From: Symbiodinium natans
Lineage: Eukaryota > Sar > Dinophyceae > Suessiales > Symbiodiniaceae
DNA: 64,000 nucleotides
Direction: 5' to 3'
Assembly (NCBI GenBank): GCA_905221605.1
Contig: CAJNDS010000382.1
Span: 62,001-126,000, forward strand
This document shows, one piece after another, positions 57,001 to 62,931 of this stretch (the stretch's first letter is position 1; each line of letters begins with the position of its first letter). Below the pieces are notes generated by a model. The model did not search any database. It worked only from the letters and a program-made list of their open reading frames with translations, and was not told the origin of the DNA. The position numbers and the translations under genes are program-made.

Positions 57001-58010
57001 AGGGTTCTGGAGTCTCAGGGTTTGGAACATCTTGAAAGGGGCCGCCCCAACATGATTTTGGAAATGCCCAAGGGAAGCACAGGAAGGAATGGTTGCCCTC
57101 AACCCTGCAACCTACACCCTACCAGCTAAGAGTTCCTGCGAAGGGCTTATGTGTCTGTGCTTAAACAACGCTTGCACTCTACTACCGCTCAAGGCTGAGG
57201 GAAGTTTAAGGTTAGGGTGTAAGGTTAAGGGAAGCTCGTGGGCTAGAAAACAGGCTCCTCTCCCAGGTTCCCTACTACGAAAGAACCGCCCGGTAACCTA
57301 CACCCTGAGCCCTAAGCTATGGCTTCCGATATCCCAGGCCCCGTGCCCTCACGAGGGCATGTGCCCATTGGCCTTGACGGGGAGAGATTGGCGGCCTGGC
57401 TACGCCGAGCTAAGTTCTAGGTTCGGGCTTAGGTGCCCAAACCCTGGGTGTGGGTTCAGGGTCTCTAGGGCTTTGGGTTTACACAGGGGTTTAGGGTTTA
57501 GGCATTTCGAGCGTTCAGGGTTGAGCGCCTGATCCTAGGAAGCGTTGGCTGCCGCTGTAGTGTGAGTAGTTTCACGGGTCCCGTTGAACCTCAAACACGC
57601 TATAGCCCTAAAACCACCGAATAAATATCTCAAACCCCAAAGCTCTCAAATAGAAACCCGACAACCCCAAACCCTTAACATCGAAAAAGCTCTAACGCCC
57701 TAAGCCCCCCAAATTCCCAGTCATGGCTTCAGGGCTTCGGAAATGAGAGCGGAGACCGACCGAAGCGCTTTTTTCGGAGCTGTGCCTATTCTGTACCCGA
57801 ATGTAACCTAGACCCCAGAAACAGAAGACCATAATCAACATATCCCAATCCTGATATCAACAAACCTGTATACCTGTTCCGGGGACATCTTCGGTTTGTG
57901 GCTGTTAGGATCAAGGCATCTGGTCCCCGAATTTGCATGTGCCGGCCGCGATTCAAGGTGCCACTTCGCACAGCGCGTGCGCCGCACCCCCCACCGGGTC
58001 TACTGCAAAG
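32972..58010 (+). CDS. Rsm22/METTL17-like mitochondrial ribosome assembly methyltransferase, split into at least 11 small exons (partial)
   Basis: Members of the Rsm22/METTL17 family bind the mitochondrial small ribosomal subunit during assembly. They carry a SAM-type fold and a C-terminal Cys-rich metal site. Here the family landmarks occur in the correct order on one strand as separate islands: 32972-33018, 33302-33358, 33515-33542, 33983-34030, 34722-34800, 37197-37263, 38332-38401, 55940-55986, 56395-56456, 57338-57390 and 57958-58010. Reading phases join at most borders. The join from 37263 to 38332 is out of phase and the piece between LWSR and LVLIEPG looks short, so exons are missing there. 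Others are missing between 34800 and 37197, at the N-terminus, and after 58010, where the family has a conserved EDEKFSY-like segment. Introns run from about 150 bp to 17.5 kb and are filled with telomere-like repeats. The family call is firm. The exact borders and the number of exons are inferred by eye. Confidence 0.72.
33302..33358 (+). CDS. Rsm22-like gene, exon with RYPATWATNFRILYEL
   Basis: The frame reads HRYPATWATNFRILYELKR. The family has a conserved R-x-P-A-T-Y-A-A stretch followed by a helix and a basic pair just before the SAM loop. The exon begins after AG with a G and ends at AAG-AG followed by GACTCC, which would be a GA donor. Completing the codon with the first base of the next exon restores an Arg. 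Reading on past the border gives TPGHPEP and a stop, so a splice is needed here. Confidence 0.68.
33515..33542 (+). CDS. Rsm22-like gene, micro-exon RAPDFQPIR
   Basis: This 28 bp island encodes RAPDFQPIR. The family shows R-x-P-D-F-x-P immediately before the SAM-binding strand. It starts after AG with a G that completes the Arg codon of the preceding exon, and ends before GCGCGC (a GC donor). The next exon continues in phase 0. The intron before it (33359-33514) is purely of the C-rich type, CCCCGAA/CCCTAAG. Confidence 0.62.
33983..34030 (+). CDS. Rsm22-like gene, SAM-binding loop exon VMDYGAGP
   Basis: The exon encodes VMDYGAGPTPSLAAAQ, the class-I methyltransferase motif I as it appears in this family (V/L-L/M-D-x-G-A-G-P-G-T followed by an Ala-rich helix). 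The second glycine pair is altered to P-T-P, so SAM binding may be weakened, as is known for some family members. The acceptor is ...CCCTAAACCCGCCAG followed by G, so the C-rich telomere-like block runs almost into the splice site. The exon is exactly 16 codons, phase 0 at both ends. Confidence 0.72.
34722..34800 (+). CDS. Rsm22-like gene, exon with EIWPGVMEY...EPG
   Basis: The frame reads EIWPGVMEYATAIEPGTRP and then LIKWLLR. It matches the family segment E-V-W-P followed by a strand ending in the acidic residue that binds the SAM ribose (E-P-S/G) and a helix. The exon begins after CCAG with GAG, in phase with the SAM-loop exon, and ends at AGAG before GCTGGAG (GC donor). Reading upstream (TVWQEKRKKVQ) is also open, so the exon could start as early as 34688. 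A longer exon running to a GT donor at 34852 is also possible. Confidence 0.7.
35122..35251 (+). CDS. Candidate exon inside the Rsm22-like gene span
   Basis: It follows GTTTGCAG and is open for 43 codons including GRSCLGDMCWEEPIRFWKLS and NQKFCSAQ, ending at TG/GTGGGG. It lies between the EPG exon and the FDLITVSYV exon. In the family this interval encodes a variable linker, so it may be part of the gene, but that is inference. Confidence 0.33.
35480..35745. repeat. GA-rich microsatellite with a 20-25 bp higher-order unit
   Basis: GAGA repeats interspersed with GGCA and a repeated GTGCAGAGAGAGGAGAGA-type unit (35645-35720). It lies between candidate exons at 35463 and 35995. Confidence 0.9.
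36841..36926. repeat. Octamer array (CCCCTGAA)n
   Basis: About nine near-identical CCCCTGAA units, a telomere-like variant expanded in tandem. It creates a spurious repetitive minus-strand frame. Confidence 0.92.
37197..37263 (+). CDS. Rsm22-like gene, exon with PFDLITVSYVQTE
   Basis: The frame reads RCLYDSVDEPFDLITVSYV and then QTE. It corresponds to the family strand F/Y-D-L-V-I-A-S-Y-V-L-G-E, the motif that follows the SAM loop. It starts after CAAAG with a G. It ends before either GCCGTC at 37264 (giving ...QTE, as in the family) or GTGAGC at 37243. I prefer the first because it keeps the conserved Glu. A C-rich block precedes it. Confidence 0.68.
38128..38190. repeat. Perfect interstitial telomeric array (TTTAGGG)9
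   Basis: Nine exact units, preceded by TTCATAGGG variants (38095-38125). It lies upstream of the Rsm22-like exon at 38332. Confidence 0.97.
38332..38401 (+). CDS. Rsm22-like gene, exon with DSRDVLVKRLWSR
   Basis: The frame reads YSSNPEVKGQDSRDVLVKRL and then WSR. It matches the family segment E-(L/I)-P-S...R-x-x-L-V-x-x-L-W that precedes the LVLVEPGTP strand. The exon starts after AAAAG with a G and ends TCT-AG before GCCTGC (GC donor). Its last two bases plus the G that opens the 55940 exon make an Arg codon. A phase mismatch with the 37197 exon implies at least one exon between them. Confidence 0.62.
39361..39572 (+). pseudogene. Candidate coding island broken by a run of seven A
   Basis: ATG at 39361 reads MSRGLKIEEFRSSVKAVGKL and DKK up to A7 at 39424-39430. 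The next frame, offset by one base, continues VVIPEPLNADSSQVDLVIPA and GCRADNFLLGEYAGDAPHGL to a TGA near 39572. Each half looks coding, and no splice border is needed except at the A run. It could be a frameshift mutation, an assembly indel or chance. Confidence 0.28.
39879..39994 (+). CDS. Candidate terminal exon
   Basis: After CAATCCAG the frame reads RFAHSSIWQQRYHRDADHDQ and MLTFTLQSIKRRLGLDI with TAG at 39992-39994. It has a convincing mixed composition. It lies in the 17.5 kb gap of the Rsm22-like gene, which makes its status puzzling. Confidence 0.38.
41383..41445 (+). CDS. Candidate internal exon TAKQGMNRFRKEEAFGGRAA
   Basis: Exactly 21 codons, phase 0, after GCCGGAG, ending ATC/GTAAGGGG, a strong donor. 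Preceded by CCCAAACCCTCAAACCTTAC. Unnamed. Confidence 0.38.
42056..42432 (+). CDS. Candidate exon pair
   Basis: 42056-42133 (HACDCTLKALLLQLDASFPE, LEVYHQ, donor GTGCCA) joins in phase to 42347-42432 (GRDRSSSLLQCGPPGVRVAE, GFWGDVMP, TGA). The intron begins with a poly-G run and ends with a C-rich telomere-like block. Unnamed. Confidence 0.37.
43067..43174. repeat. Exact 54 bp tandem duplication
   Basis: 43067-43120 and 43121-43174 are the same sequence, ending CCCTAAAGGCCCTGAAGCCTT. The identity implies a recent event. Confidence 0.92.
44150..44300. repeat. 40 bp tandem repeat and paired palindromes
   Basis: CCCTCGAGGGGTCAA...AAGGCTGGGA occurs twice (44150-44231). Then AGATATCTTCAAGATAT, a near-palindrome, occurs at 44245-44262 and 44279-44297. 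Confidence 0.85.
44774..44891 (+). CDS. Candidate internal exon
   Basis: After GGTTCAG the frame reads GVAKTTPDPESLEVSKPTTV and QTFFYGLKPRPDKGAVGEG, ending before GTTAGGATTAAGGG. The proline/lysine-rich content is protein-like. Unnamed. Confidence 0.4.
45362..46841 (+). CDS. Candidate four-exon gene part
   Basis: 45362-45447 (YPPGHGRTLYANSSIAERLG, AEARAAGP), 45686-45789 (SDVFPKHGGLLLFREVPHTT, GDDRRVWVRSLKWK, donor GTTTTAGGG), 46466-46527 (SMKPVREVPMTKHVARRIEQ) and 46695-46841 (FGCLWDSSDHLQLQATVTLG ...) are all phase-compatible. It lies inside the large gap of the Rsm22-like gene. I do not recognise the protein. Confidence 0.42.
46966..47085. repeat. Complex AT microsatellite
   Basis: TATAATATA, (AT)n and (ATGTAT)n interleaved. 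Similar AT microsatellites occur at 13828-13842, 29465-29530, 49226-49250, 58258-58310 and 63400-63470. Confidence 0.93.
47080..48340. repeat. AT-rich tandem segmental duplication, period about 253 bp
   Basis: The segment starting AATTC(A)AGGTTTTGCTTATCGG at 47727 recurs at 47980, with the same downstream words (CTTATTGGGG, GTTATAACCTTGTCATA). A third, diverged part is at 47080-47330, and its GATGTAGGCACCCC matches 48205-48225. No gene seen from 46950 to 49480. Confidence 0.82.
48384..48494. repeat. Short tandem repeat, unit about 48 bp
   Basis: GAGCAGAAAAGA followed by CACGGGGGACACTG recurs two to three times just before the octamer satellite. Confidence 0.85.
48508..49170. repeat. Palindromic octamer satellite (ATTAAACC)n / (GGTTTAAT)n
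   Basis: The left arm to about 48795 is built of AAACCATT octamers in sub-blocks ending ATGGTTTCCCCCTTATGAG. After a poly-C centre near 48800-48812 the right arm repeats the reverse complement, with GGGGATTTTCATAAGGGGG separators. It totals about 660 bp. Confidence 0.95.
49936..50136 (+). CDS. Candidate ORF with DCPKCSR motif
   Basis: An uninterrupted 66-codon frame, with internal start MAQLLRGVAPRVLDFGSDCP then KCSRSILNLAPNTRAKRLPE. A Cys-x-x-Cys pair is present. The stop falls in a C-rich block. It may be one long exon. Unnamed. Confidence 0.37.
   Translation: MFAANTMAQLLRGVAPRVLDFGSDCPKCSRSILNLAPNTRAKRLPEPAYGLLPGGSWALKPDFPKP
50534..50613 (+). CDS. Candidate internal exon with GTTTAGGG donor
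   Basis: After GGTGCAG the frame reads ENSPEEALQGIWWLGPWNPW and SCRRSRG, ending at GG/GTTTAGGG. Another island where the telomere-like unit itself forms the donor. Confidence 0.4.
51220..51444 (+). CDS. Candidate ORF of 74 codons
   Basis: ATG to TGA: MGFVTVWGLGRIKLVLQHGD, GRQLGNLILEATKCLRNCPD and on to RACTVTASI. It follows TTATTGTAG, so it might be a terminal exon. There are no telomere-like units inside. An antisense frame is open as well. Unnamed. Confidence 0.4.
   Translation: MGFVTVWGLGRIKLVLQHGDGRQLGNLILEATKCLRNCPDSFNLDIPCLSPETPFRCKGHMGPLQRACTVTASI
51943..51980. repeat. (CT)n microsatellite
   Basis: CTCT repeats just upstream of the candidate exon at 52006, positioned as a polypyrimidine tract. 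Confidence 0.9.
52006..52267 (+). CDS. Candidate exon pair using a CT tract as polypyrimidine tract
   Basis: 52006-52083 (PRSIEDGLDGRENGVLFRRT, CPDML, donor GTGGGC) follows the CT microsatellite and TTTTGTCTTCCGAAG. It joins in phase to 52192-52267 (SYDTSSRHVQWSLQPARALR, AVEGR, donor GTTTCAGG). Unnamed. Confidence 0.4.
53170..53395. repeat. C-rich minisatellite (CCCCAACA)n
   Basis: CCCCAACTC/CCCCAACAC units over 225 bp. Gly/Val/Trp/Cys-rich minus-strand frames here are artefacts. Confidence 0.93.
54236..54391 (+). CDS. Candidate terminal exon pair with a 23 bp intron
   Basis: 54236-54324 (VSSPLDAARGPTYSACKPDQ, KRAKALASS, donor GTAGAT) joins in phase to 54348-54391 (KDGPGSVEDPEKP, TGA). The would-be intron is 23 bp and ends CCGAGCAG. 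Unnamed. Confidence 0.35.
55940..55986 (+). CDS. Rsm22-like gene, exon with LVLIEPGTPTG
   Basis: The exon encodes LVLIEPGTPTGLALHG, almost identical to the family consensus L-V-L-V-E-P-G-T-P-x-G. The opening G follows CTATGAG. The end falls in a GGG run shared with the next exon, so the border is ambiguous by two bases. Another frame here is open for 46 codons to a TAA at 56030-56032, but the consensus match settles the choice. Confidence 0.75.
56395..56456 (+). CDS. Rsm22-like gene, exon FRFMHHTREMLISRVGPATK
   Basis: This exon continues the GTPTG segment as a helix with the family pattern I-x-x-A-R-x-x-L-L. It starts after TACAGCAG with GG and ends at ACC-AAG before GCATGT (GC donor), phase 0. 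Phase 0 also suits the 57338 exon. In relatives a short variable stretch separates this helix from APCPHE, so the direct join is plausible. Confidence 0.6.
57338..57390 (+). CDS. Rsm22-like gene, metal-site exon APCPHEGMCPL
   Basis: The frame reads APCPHEGMCPLALTGRDW. The Cys-Pro-His and Cys-Pro-Leu pattern is the hallmark of Rsm22/METTL17 and supplies Cys ligands of its metal (Fe-S) site. The acceptor is TATCCCAG followed by G. The family runs D-W-C-H-F without a break, so the exon should end inside the Trp codon at 57390 with a GC donor. Alternatively it runs to 57420 with a canonical GT donor and adds RPGYAELSSR. Confidence 0.75.
57958..58010 (+). CDS. Rsm22-like gene, exon CHFAQRVRRTPHRVYCKG
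   Basis: This is the family's C-H-F-x-Q-R-x-x-R-T/S...K-G segment, with the next Cys and His of the metal site. It begins after ATTCAAG with a G that completes the preceding codon. It probably ends at AAAG before GCTGGG (GC donor). Reading on gives WDCQKKL and a TGA at 58034-58036, which would truncate the protein. I did not find the following conserved segment downstream. Confidence 0.7.
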
Positions 58011-58152
58011 GCTGGGACTGCCAGAAAAAGCTCTGAACCTCAAGCCTCTGTACCTCAGACGTCTGAACCTCAAGCCTCTGAACCTCAAACCTCTGAACCT
58101 CAAACCCTGAAACCTAAACCCTGAACCCTAGGACAGTTTCCTGAAGGCGGCA

Positions 58153-58425
58153 ATGGCCGATTTGCAGCAACTCAGGGGGCTGCAAAGGAGACTTCTGCGG
58201 GTGAGGATTTGTATTTCCATACATAGATATGTTACACACGTAAGTAAGTTGTGTCAATATATATATATATATATATATACACATACATATATATATATAC
58301 ATACATACATGCATATTTCGCTCCACGGTTCGGATTCAGCGTTAAGGCTCGTGAGTCTTCCTGTTCGAGACCCGGCCTGTGCCAGTGTGCAAAACGAAGT
58401 TATGCCACAGCAGCGCACTGAATAA
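58153..58425 (+). CDS. Candidate small gene with a 13 bp micro-exon
   Basis: 58153-58200 (MADLQQLRGLQRRLLR, donor GTGAGG), 58227-58239 (13 bp, donor GTAAGT) and 58340-58425 (LRLVSLPVRDPACASVQNEV, MPQQRTE, TAA) are phase-compatible. The second intron contains the AT microsatellite 58258-58310. The whole stretch is also open in one frame, so splicing is not required by stops. Confidence 0.33.
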   Translation: MADLQQLRGLQRRLLRVRICISIHRYVTHVSKLCQYIYIYIYTHTYIYIHTYMHISLHGSDSALRLVSLPVRDPACASVQNEVMPQQRTE

Positions 58426-58849
58426 ATGGTAAGCCTTGTAAGCCCTAACGATTAAAGAATGCTACAGCCCTAACTAACCCTCCAGCCCCACCAAACCCTC
58501 GACCGATGTGTTCCCCCAGAAAGATTTGTTACTCCCTGTCCGCCGAAGCTCTTCCACTCAATCCCGGTGTACATTGGCCGAAGTGGCTTGTCGCGGATCA
58601 TCGTCAACTTGACTGCAGAGACGGCGGAAACCCCACGCTTTCCTAAGTCCCCTAATCCCTGAAACCCCAAACCCTGAAAGGGCCATGCCCCCAAATTCAT
58701 GAGCCTGAACCTTTGAACCGCTTGCAGGGTCCAAAAAGCGGTTCATGGAAGAGGAGAAGCCAGGGCCTTGCCAACAGGGTTGAGGGGATGTGAGAGGTTA
58801 AGGGGAGTTGGGCGGCTGGTTTTGGGGGTTTCGGTTTTAGATACATGCA

Positions 58850-59050
58850 GCACATATAGTATACGTACACATATACATACACATATACATACACATATAC
58901 ATACATGTATAAATACATGTATAAATACACGTATACATACACGCATACATACACATTTGTACATACGCATGCATACATACCTACATACATACATGCATGC
59001 ATGCATACATATATACATACATGTGCATACATGCATACACACACACAGAG
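58850..59050. repeat. (CATA)n microsatellite
   Basis: CATACA/CATGCA repeats over 200 bp, with Tyr/His/Thr-rich artefact frames on both strands. Confidence 0.95.
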
Positions 59051-60189
59051 ACAGAGAGACGACAACCTAGACTCAAACCCACCAAGAAGCCCAAGCCCCT
59101 GAAGCCAAGGTTCAGTTTCCTTTGCATCCGCCGCTCGCCAGGGCACGTGCCTCGGGGCTTCAGAAAGGCTCCGAAGAACATGGGGCTTTGGAGTTAAGGG
59201 TTGGGTTTGGGATTCACGGGGGCTTAGCTGCTTGCAGAAGTTTATGCTTTTGGGGGTATGGGGTAGCTATGCGAGTGAAGGGCTTATAGGGGATCAGTGC
59301 GATTGTGGATGGGGGTTGGCTCAGGGCTTAGGGTTGAGGGGTGGTTTTTTTGTGAGAAATGGCTCTGTTGCAGAGAGGCCTTCGAGGGCTCGGCATTTGC
59401 AGGAGCCGAAAGCCACAAGCTAAAACCGCCCAACGCCCCAAAGCCGCCCTGCGACCTTGATCCCTAACCGTACACCCTAAACCCAATCAAAACCCCAGAG
59501 TGCCCGACCCCCCCTAAACCGTCACAATCATGGGACTTGAAACGAAAACCACAATCTGGAACCTCAATTCGAAGAAACTAAGCCCTAGACCCGAGCTCCT
59601 AACCCTTCAACTCAGCCTCGAAAGCCTTAAAACTCTATACTAGGCCTTCCACCCGAGATCCCTAGCCCCTAATACCTCATTGGGTGTTTCTCATGGGGGG
59701 GGGGGATTCTGGCTTAGGGTTTGAGGGATGCATGGTTCAGGTAGGAATGTCTGGATGCAGTGTGCTGTAGGGTGTGTGTGAGGCACAGGGCCGCAGGGTC
59801 TCTGAGGGGTTTAGGGTGCGCTGGGTGGTCTGGATGTGCTGGCACCTTCAAGGCACTTGTTAAAATACATGTTGTTGACCAAGCCGAACTTCCGCAAAGC
59901 TGGGAGATGCAACACATGGAAGCATGACATCAAAGCACCTCTCAAAGCTAAGATCAACGAGACCTCAGACCCTAACAGAATCGGATTAGGGCTTAGGGTT
60001 TCCCTGAGTCCGAATCCTGAGCCCCGACCTTTGGTCCAAAGGCCACGCTCCAAGTACCGCTGCGAAGAGCATGCGCCGGGCCCTTTTGACTGGGGTTTAG
60101 GGTTCAGGGTTTATAGGCTTTAGGGTGTGTTGACAGGTTCGTGGGTACTTCGAGCTGGGGTTAGAACTTTTCAGAGGGTTGTTGTCTAG

Positions 60190-60408
60190 GGCGCCTTGCT
60201 GAAACCCATACTTCGCAGTCCTCACGAACCACCGAGTAAGGGCCAGGCTTGGGTCTTCAGGGTTTGGGGCTTGAGTGTTGAAGCCTGTCATGGTGTGTGT
60301 GAATGTGAGTTTGCAGGCTTCAAACCCGTAGATTTCAGTTGTTGGTGTTTGGGCAACTTACCTCTCAGTGTTTCTGCTCAAGAATGGCGCCGGTTCCGAG
60401 GGGGGAAG
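60190..60408 (+). CDS. Candidate exon pair
   Basis: 60190-60235 (GALLKPILRSPHEPP, donor GTAAGGG) joins in phase to 60317-60408 (FKPVDFSCWCLGNLPLSVSA, QEWRRFRGGK, donor AAG/GTAACT). Both donors are canonical, and both acceptors are AG followed by G. Unnamed. Confidence 0.42.
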
Positions 60409-60626
60409 GTAACTTACCTTAGTAGTCACTACGTAATGAGCTTTCCAAGCTTCCCTAAGGGAAACCTAGGTACCGACCCACCTTTAAGGACCTTGCAATG
60501 AGGTGTTCATGGCTAGCAGGAACACATCTGAAAAGTTATGTTCCTAATCCAAGAAATATATACCTTGAATCGCCTAAACCCTTGAACCTGAAGCCCTAAA
60601 GCAGTCCCAACTCCCAGAACCTGAAG

Positions 60627-61041
60627 TGTGCACATTGAAAGCTCCATACCTGCTGTTCCGGTTTGACAAAGGCCTACCCCGCATGAGAAGACCTACTTCT
60701 GGCGCTGTCCTCGGTTTTGATGGAGGGAGATTTTCGCTTTCCGTCTCCTTGGGGATTTCGAGAGGTTTAAAGCTTTGGGTTCAGGCTTTGGAGGGAGCAA
60801 CAACGGCAAGGGCATGGAGTTCAGAGCGGTGTGCCCCGAGCTCCATAACCTGAAGCACAACGGCCACAGACACAGAGACACACACACACACACGCGCAGC
60901 GTGCACATTCAGGGTTTCAACTTTGAGGGTTTGGGGTTTGAGACTCTAGGCTGTTGTTTTGCGATCTCAACTTTACCGGGTGGTAGTTTCATCTCGCATA
61001 GCCTGGTAGAAATACACATCGGGGAGCGTCCACATTGGTGA
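60627..61041 (+). CDS. Candidate terminal exon pair
   Basis: 60627-60764 (CTLKAPYLLFRFDKGLPRMR ... SVSLGISR) and 60785-61041 (FGGSNNGKGMEFRAVCPELH ... EIHIGERPHW, TGA) would join in phase across only 20 bp. The second includes a CACA microsatellite. The short intron makes the join doubtful. Unnamed. Confidence 0.3.
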
Positions 61042-61177
61042 ATCACACTTGAGGCAGTTACATGGAATCTTTGAAAGGCCAGTAAGGCAAATCACAGCAG
61101 GGAAGCGGTTTAAGACGTCGACCGAAACTGCGTTTCGTTTGGGCGAAGCATGGTAGACTCGACGGTCCGTGAGCCGG

Positions 61178-61411
61178 CTAGATTTTCAGTAAAGCTTGGT
61201 GACTTGTTGCTGGAATCGACGTTTCTGGGGTTTTAAGCTTGACAGTGCAAACAAGCATCTCTGCGGGATTTGCTGCCAACAGGCACTCAGAATTCTTGTA
61301 AAAACGGTCTGAAGCACCACCCGTGGGTTTTGAGCCCTCAGGAGATGACGACGACGTGCAGGGTCCGCATTTTAGCCAACTGATGTGAGCTAAACCCACT
61401 CCCTGTAGCAT
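61178..61411 (-). CDS. Candidate minus-strand ORF of 77 codons
   Basis: ATG to TAG without interruption (MLQGVGLAHISWLKCGPCTS ... ATSHQALLKI), Ser/Thr-rich, no telomere-like unit inside. If genes here are mostly on the + strand this could be a chance frame. Unnamed. Confidence 0.33.
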   Translation of the reverse strand: MLQGVGLAHISWLKCGPCTSSSSPEGSKPTGGASDRFYKNSECLLAANPAEMLVCTVKLKTPETSIPATSHQALLKI

Positions 61412-61857
61412 CCTGCAAGATGCCTTCAGGGGGGCCTAAAATGTAACCCTAAGCCCAAACCAGGTAGGCCTTCCTTTAGTTGGTTCAAGAGGATCTCATG
61501 TAGGAATCTCTTTCAGAGGGCTTAAGGGGCCAACCCAGAAAACTTCAAACCCTGCACCCAACCTGTATGCCTAAAACTCCTAAGCACTCATCTCGACATA
61601 GGCCACCTTACCCCTGAACCCTGAACCTTAAACAAGCCCTGAACCCCCAAAGGCCATCTTGAAACCATGAGGCCGCGGATCATGTTTCCGGCGCTGGGCT
61701 CGGGAGCTGGTTGGCGACCTCAAGGGTTGGTGTGCAGGCTTTAGGGTTGGACTTTGGGTGCTTGAAGGGGTTTTAAGAATTCAGGATTTAGAGCTCCTTC
61801 AGCGAAAACCACTGGGGTGGGGAAGCAGGCTGTCACTCACATGAGATTACATTATAG

Positions 61858-62050
61858 GCTGGCCCCGACGTTGCACAATTCATCTCTGGGGTTGTCTTTG
61901 AGGCCATCCTTTCTCGCCCCGCCTGCTCCCCAACTAGACCTGCCTTCTCTGGCCGTGGCGCCGAGGTAATCAAAGCCGGGCAGCACACACTCATCGATGC
62001 TCACAGCTCAGATGGGTTGTCTGCAGATGGGGTTCTGGGCTTCAGCTTAG
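61858..62050 (+). CDS. Candidate exon of 36 codons and short terminal exon
   Basis: 61858-61965 follows GATTACATTATAG and ends GAG/GTAATC. It reads AGPDVAQFISGVVFEAILSR and PACSPTRPAFSGRGAE, phase 0 at both ends. 62027-62050 (MGFWASA, TAG) would finish it. Good splice-like borders. Unnamed. Confidence 0.43.
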
Positions 62051-62059
62051 ACCAACAGC

Positions 62060-62860
62060 CATAAACCAAAGAAAACGTAATAAGCTTGAGGGAGCATTCG
62101 CAATCCCCAAACGACCAAAGAGTAAGTTTACAAAATGAATGGGAGTTTTTGTTCGCGCGCTTCATTCGTTTCTTGACAAATACTCCATCTGATGCGGGCA
62201 CAACAAGTATTGTGAACTAGCCCACGGGAACTACACGACAAACTAAGGAAGGACAAATCATCCAAAGTCTTAAAGACTCTTCTTTGCACTAAGTGTGAAG
62301 AAGTTACGAGGAACCTATGAGTGAAGTAAAGAAGAAGCTCGTGGCCGCCGTTAAATTGTGGAAAAGCAGGTCATGCATTCTTTGTCAAATATTTTGCTTG
62401 TTCTATGAGGAATCATCGGCCATGCGAAGATAATTCTCTTCACGCAGTATGAAGGCTGCTGATCTGGTGACTCGAAATGCGAAGGATTTTTATTTCTTGT
62501 TTTCTCAAGTATTCTTGTCTTTCAGTGCAAAGCACCGGCTATGAAAACAAGCCAGTAAATGTGATAGATTCGTTCACTCGTGACTTCACAATACGAAGCC
62601 GCAAAACCGTTAAACCTACCATATTGTACATACATTATCGTAGAATAGTGATACAATAATAAAATATATGTATATGAACCAAACCATAACCACAGGTATC
62701 GCCACCAGCGATCTCTTGTAACCAACTTTGCGGTCCACGAAATCAAGAGCAACGCTCTAAATATGCCTGTTAAGTTATTTACGACAGGAACCCCAGAGGG
62801 GACAATGATTTAGCCTCACCAAGCAAACTAAAACTAGGGTTTAGGGTGTAATGTGCTAGA
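62060..62860. other. Stretch without telomere-like repeats or supportable gene
   Basis: About 800 bp of moderate AT content lacking TTTAGGG-type units. Short open frames occur on both strands (for example 62477-62659 +), none convincing. It could be intergenic or a non-autonomous element. Confidence 0.5.
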
Positions 62861-62931
62861 ACAGTTTATTTCAACCTCCGGTGCCAGTGCCTAGACCCAT
62901 GAAGCAGCGCATGCCCAACATCCAAAGCGAC

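Noticed and set aside
58697-59146. Tyr/His/Thr repeat proteins
   Set aside because: These are artefacts of the (CATA)n microsatellite.
59811-60053. Antisense pair of open frames at 59830-59970
   Set aside because: Both strands read as plausible peptides (minus HVLHLPALRKFGLVNNMYF; plus KPNFRKAGRCNTWKHDIK). There is no basis to choose.
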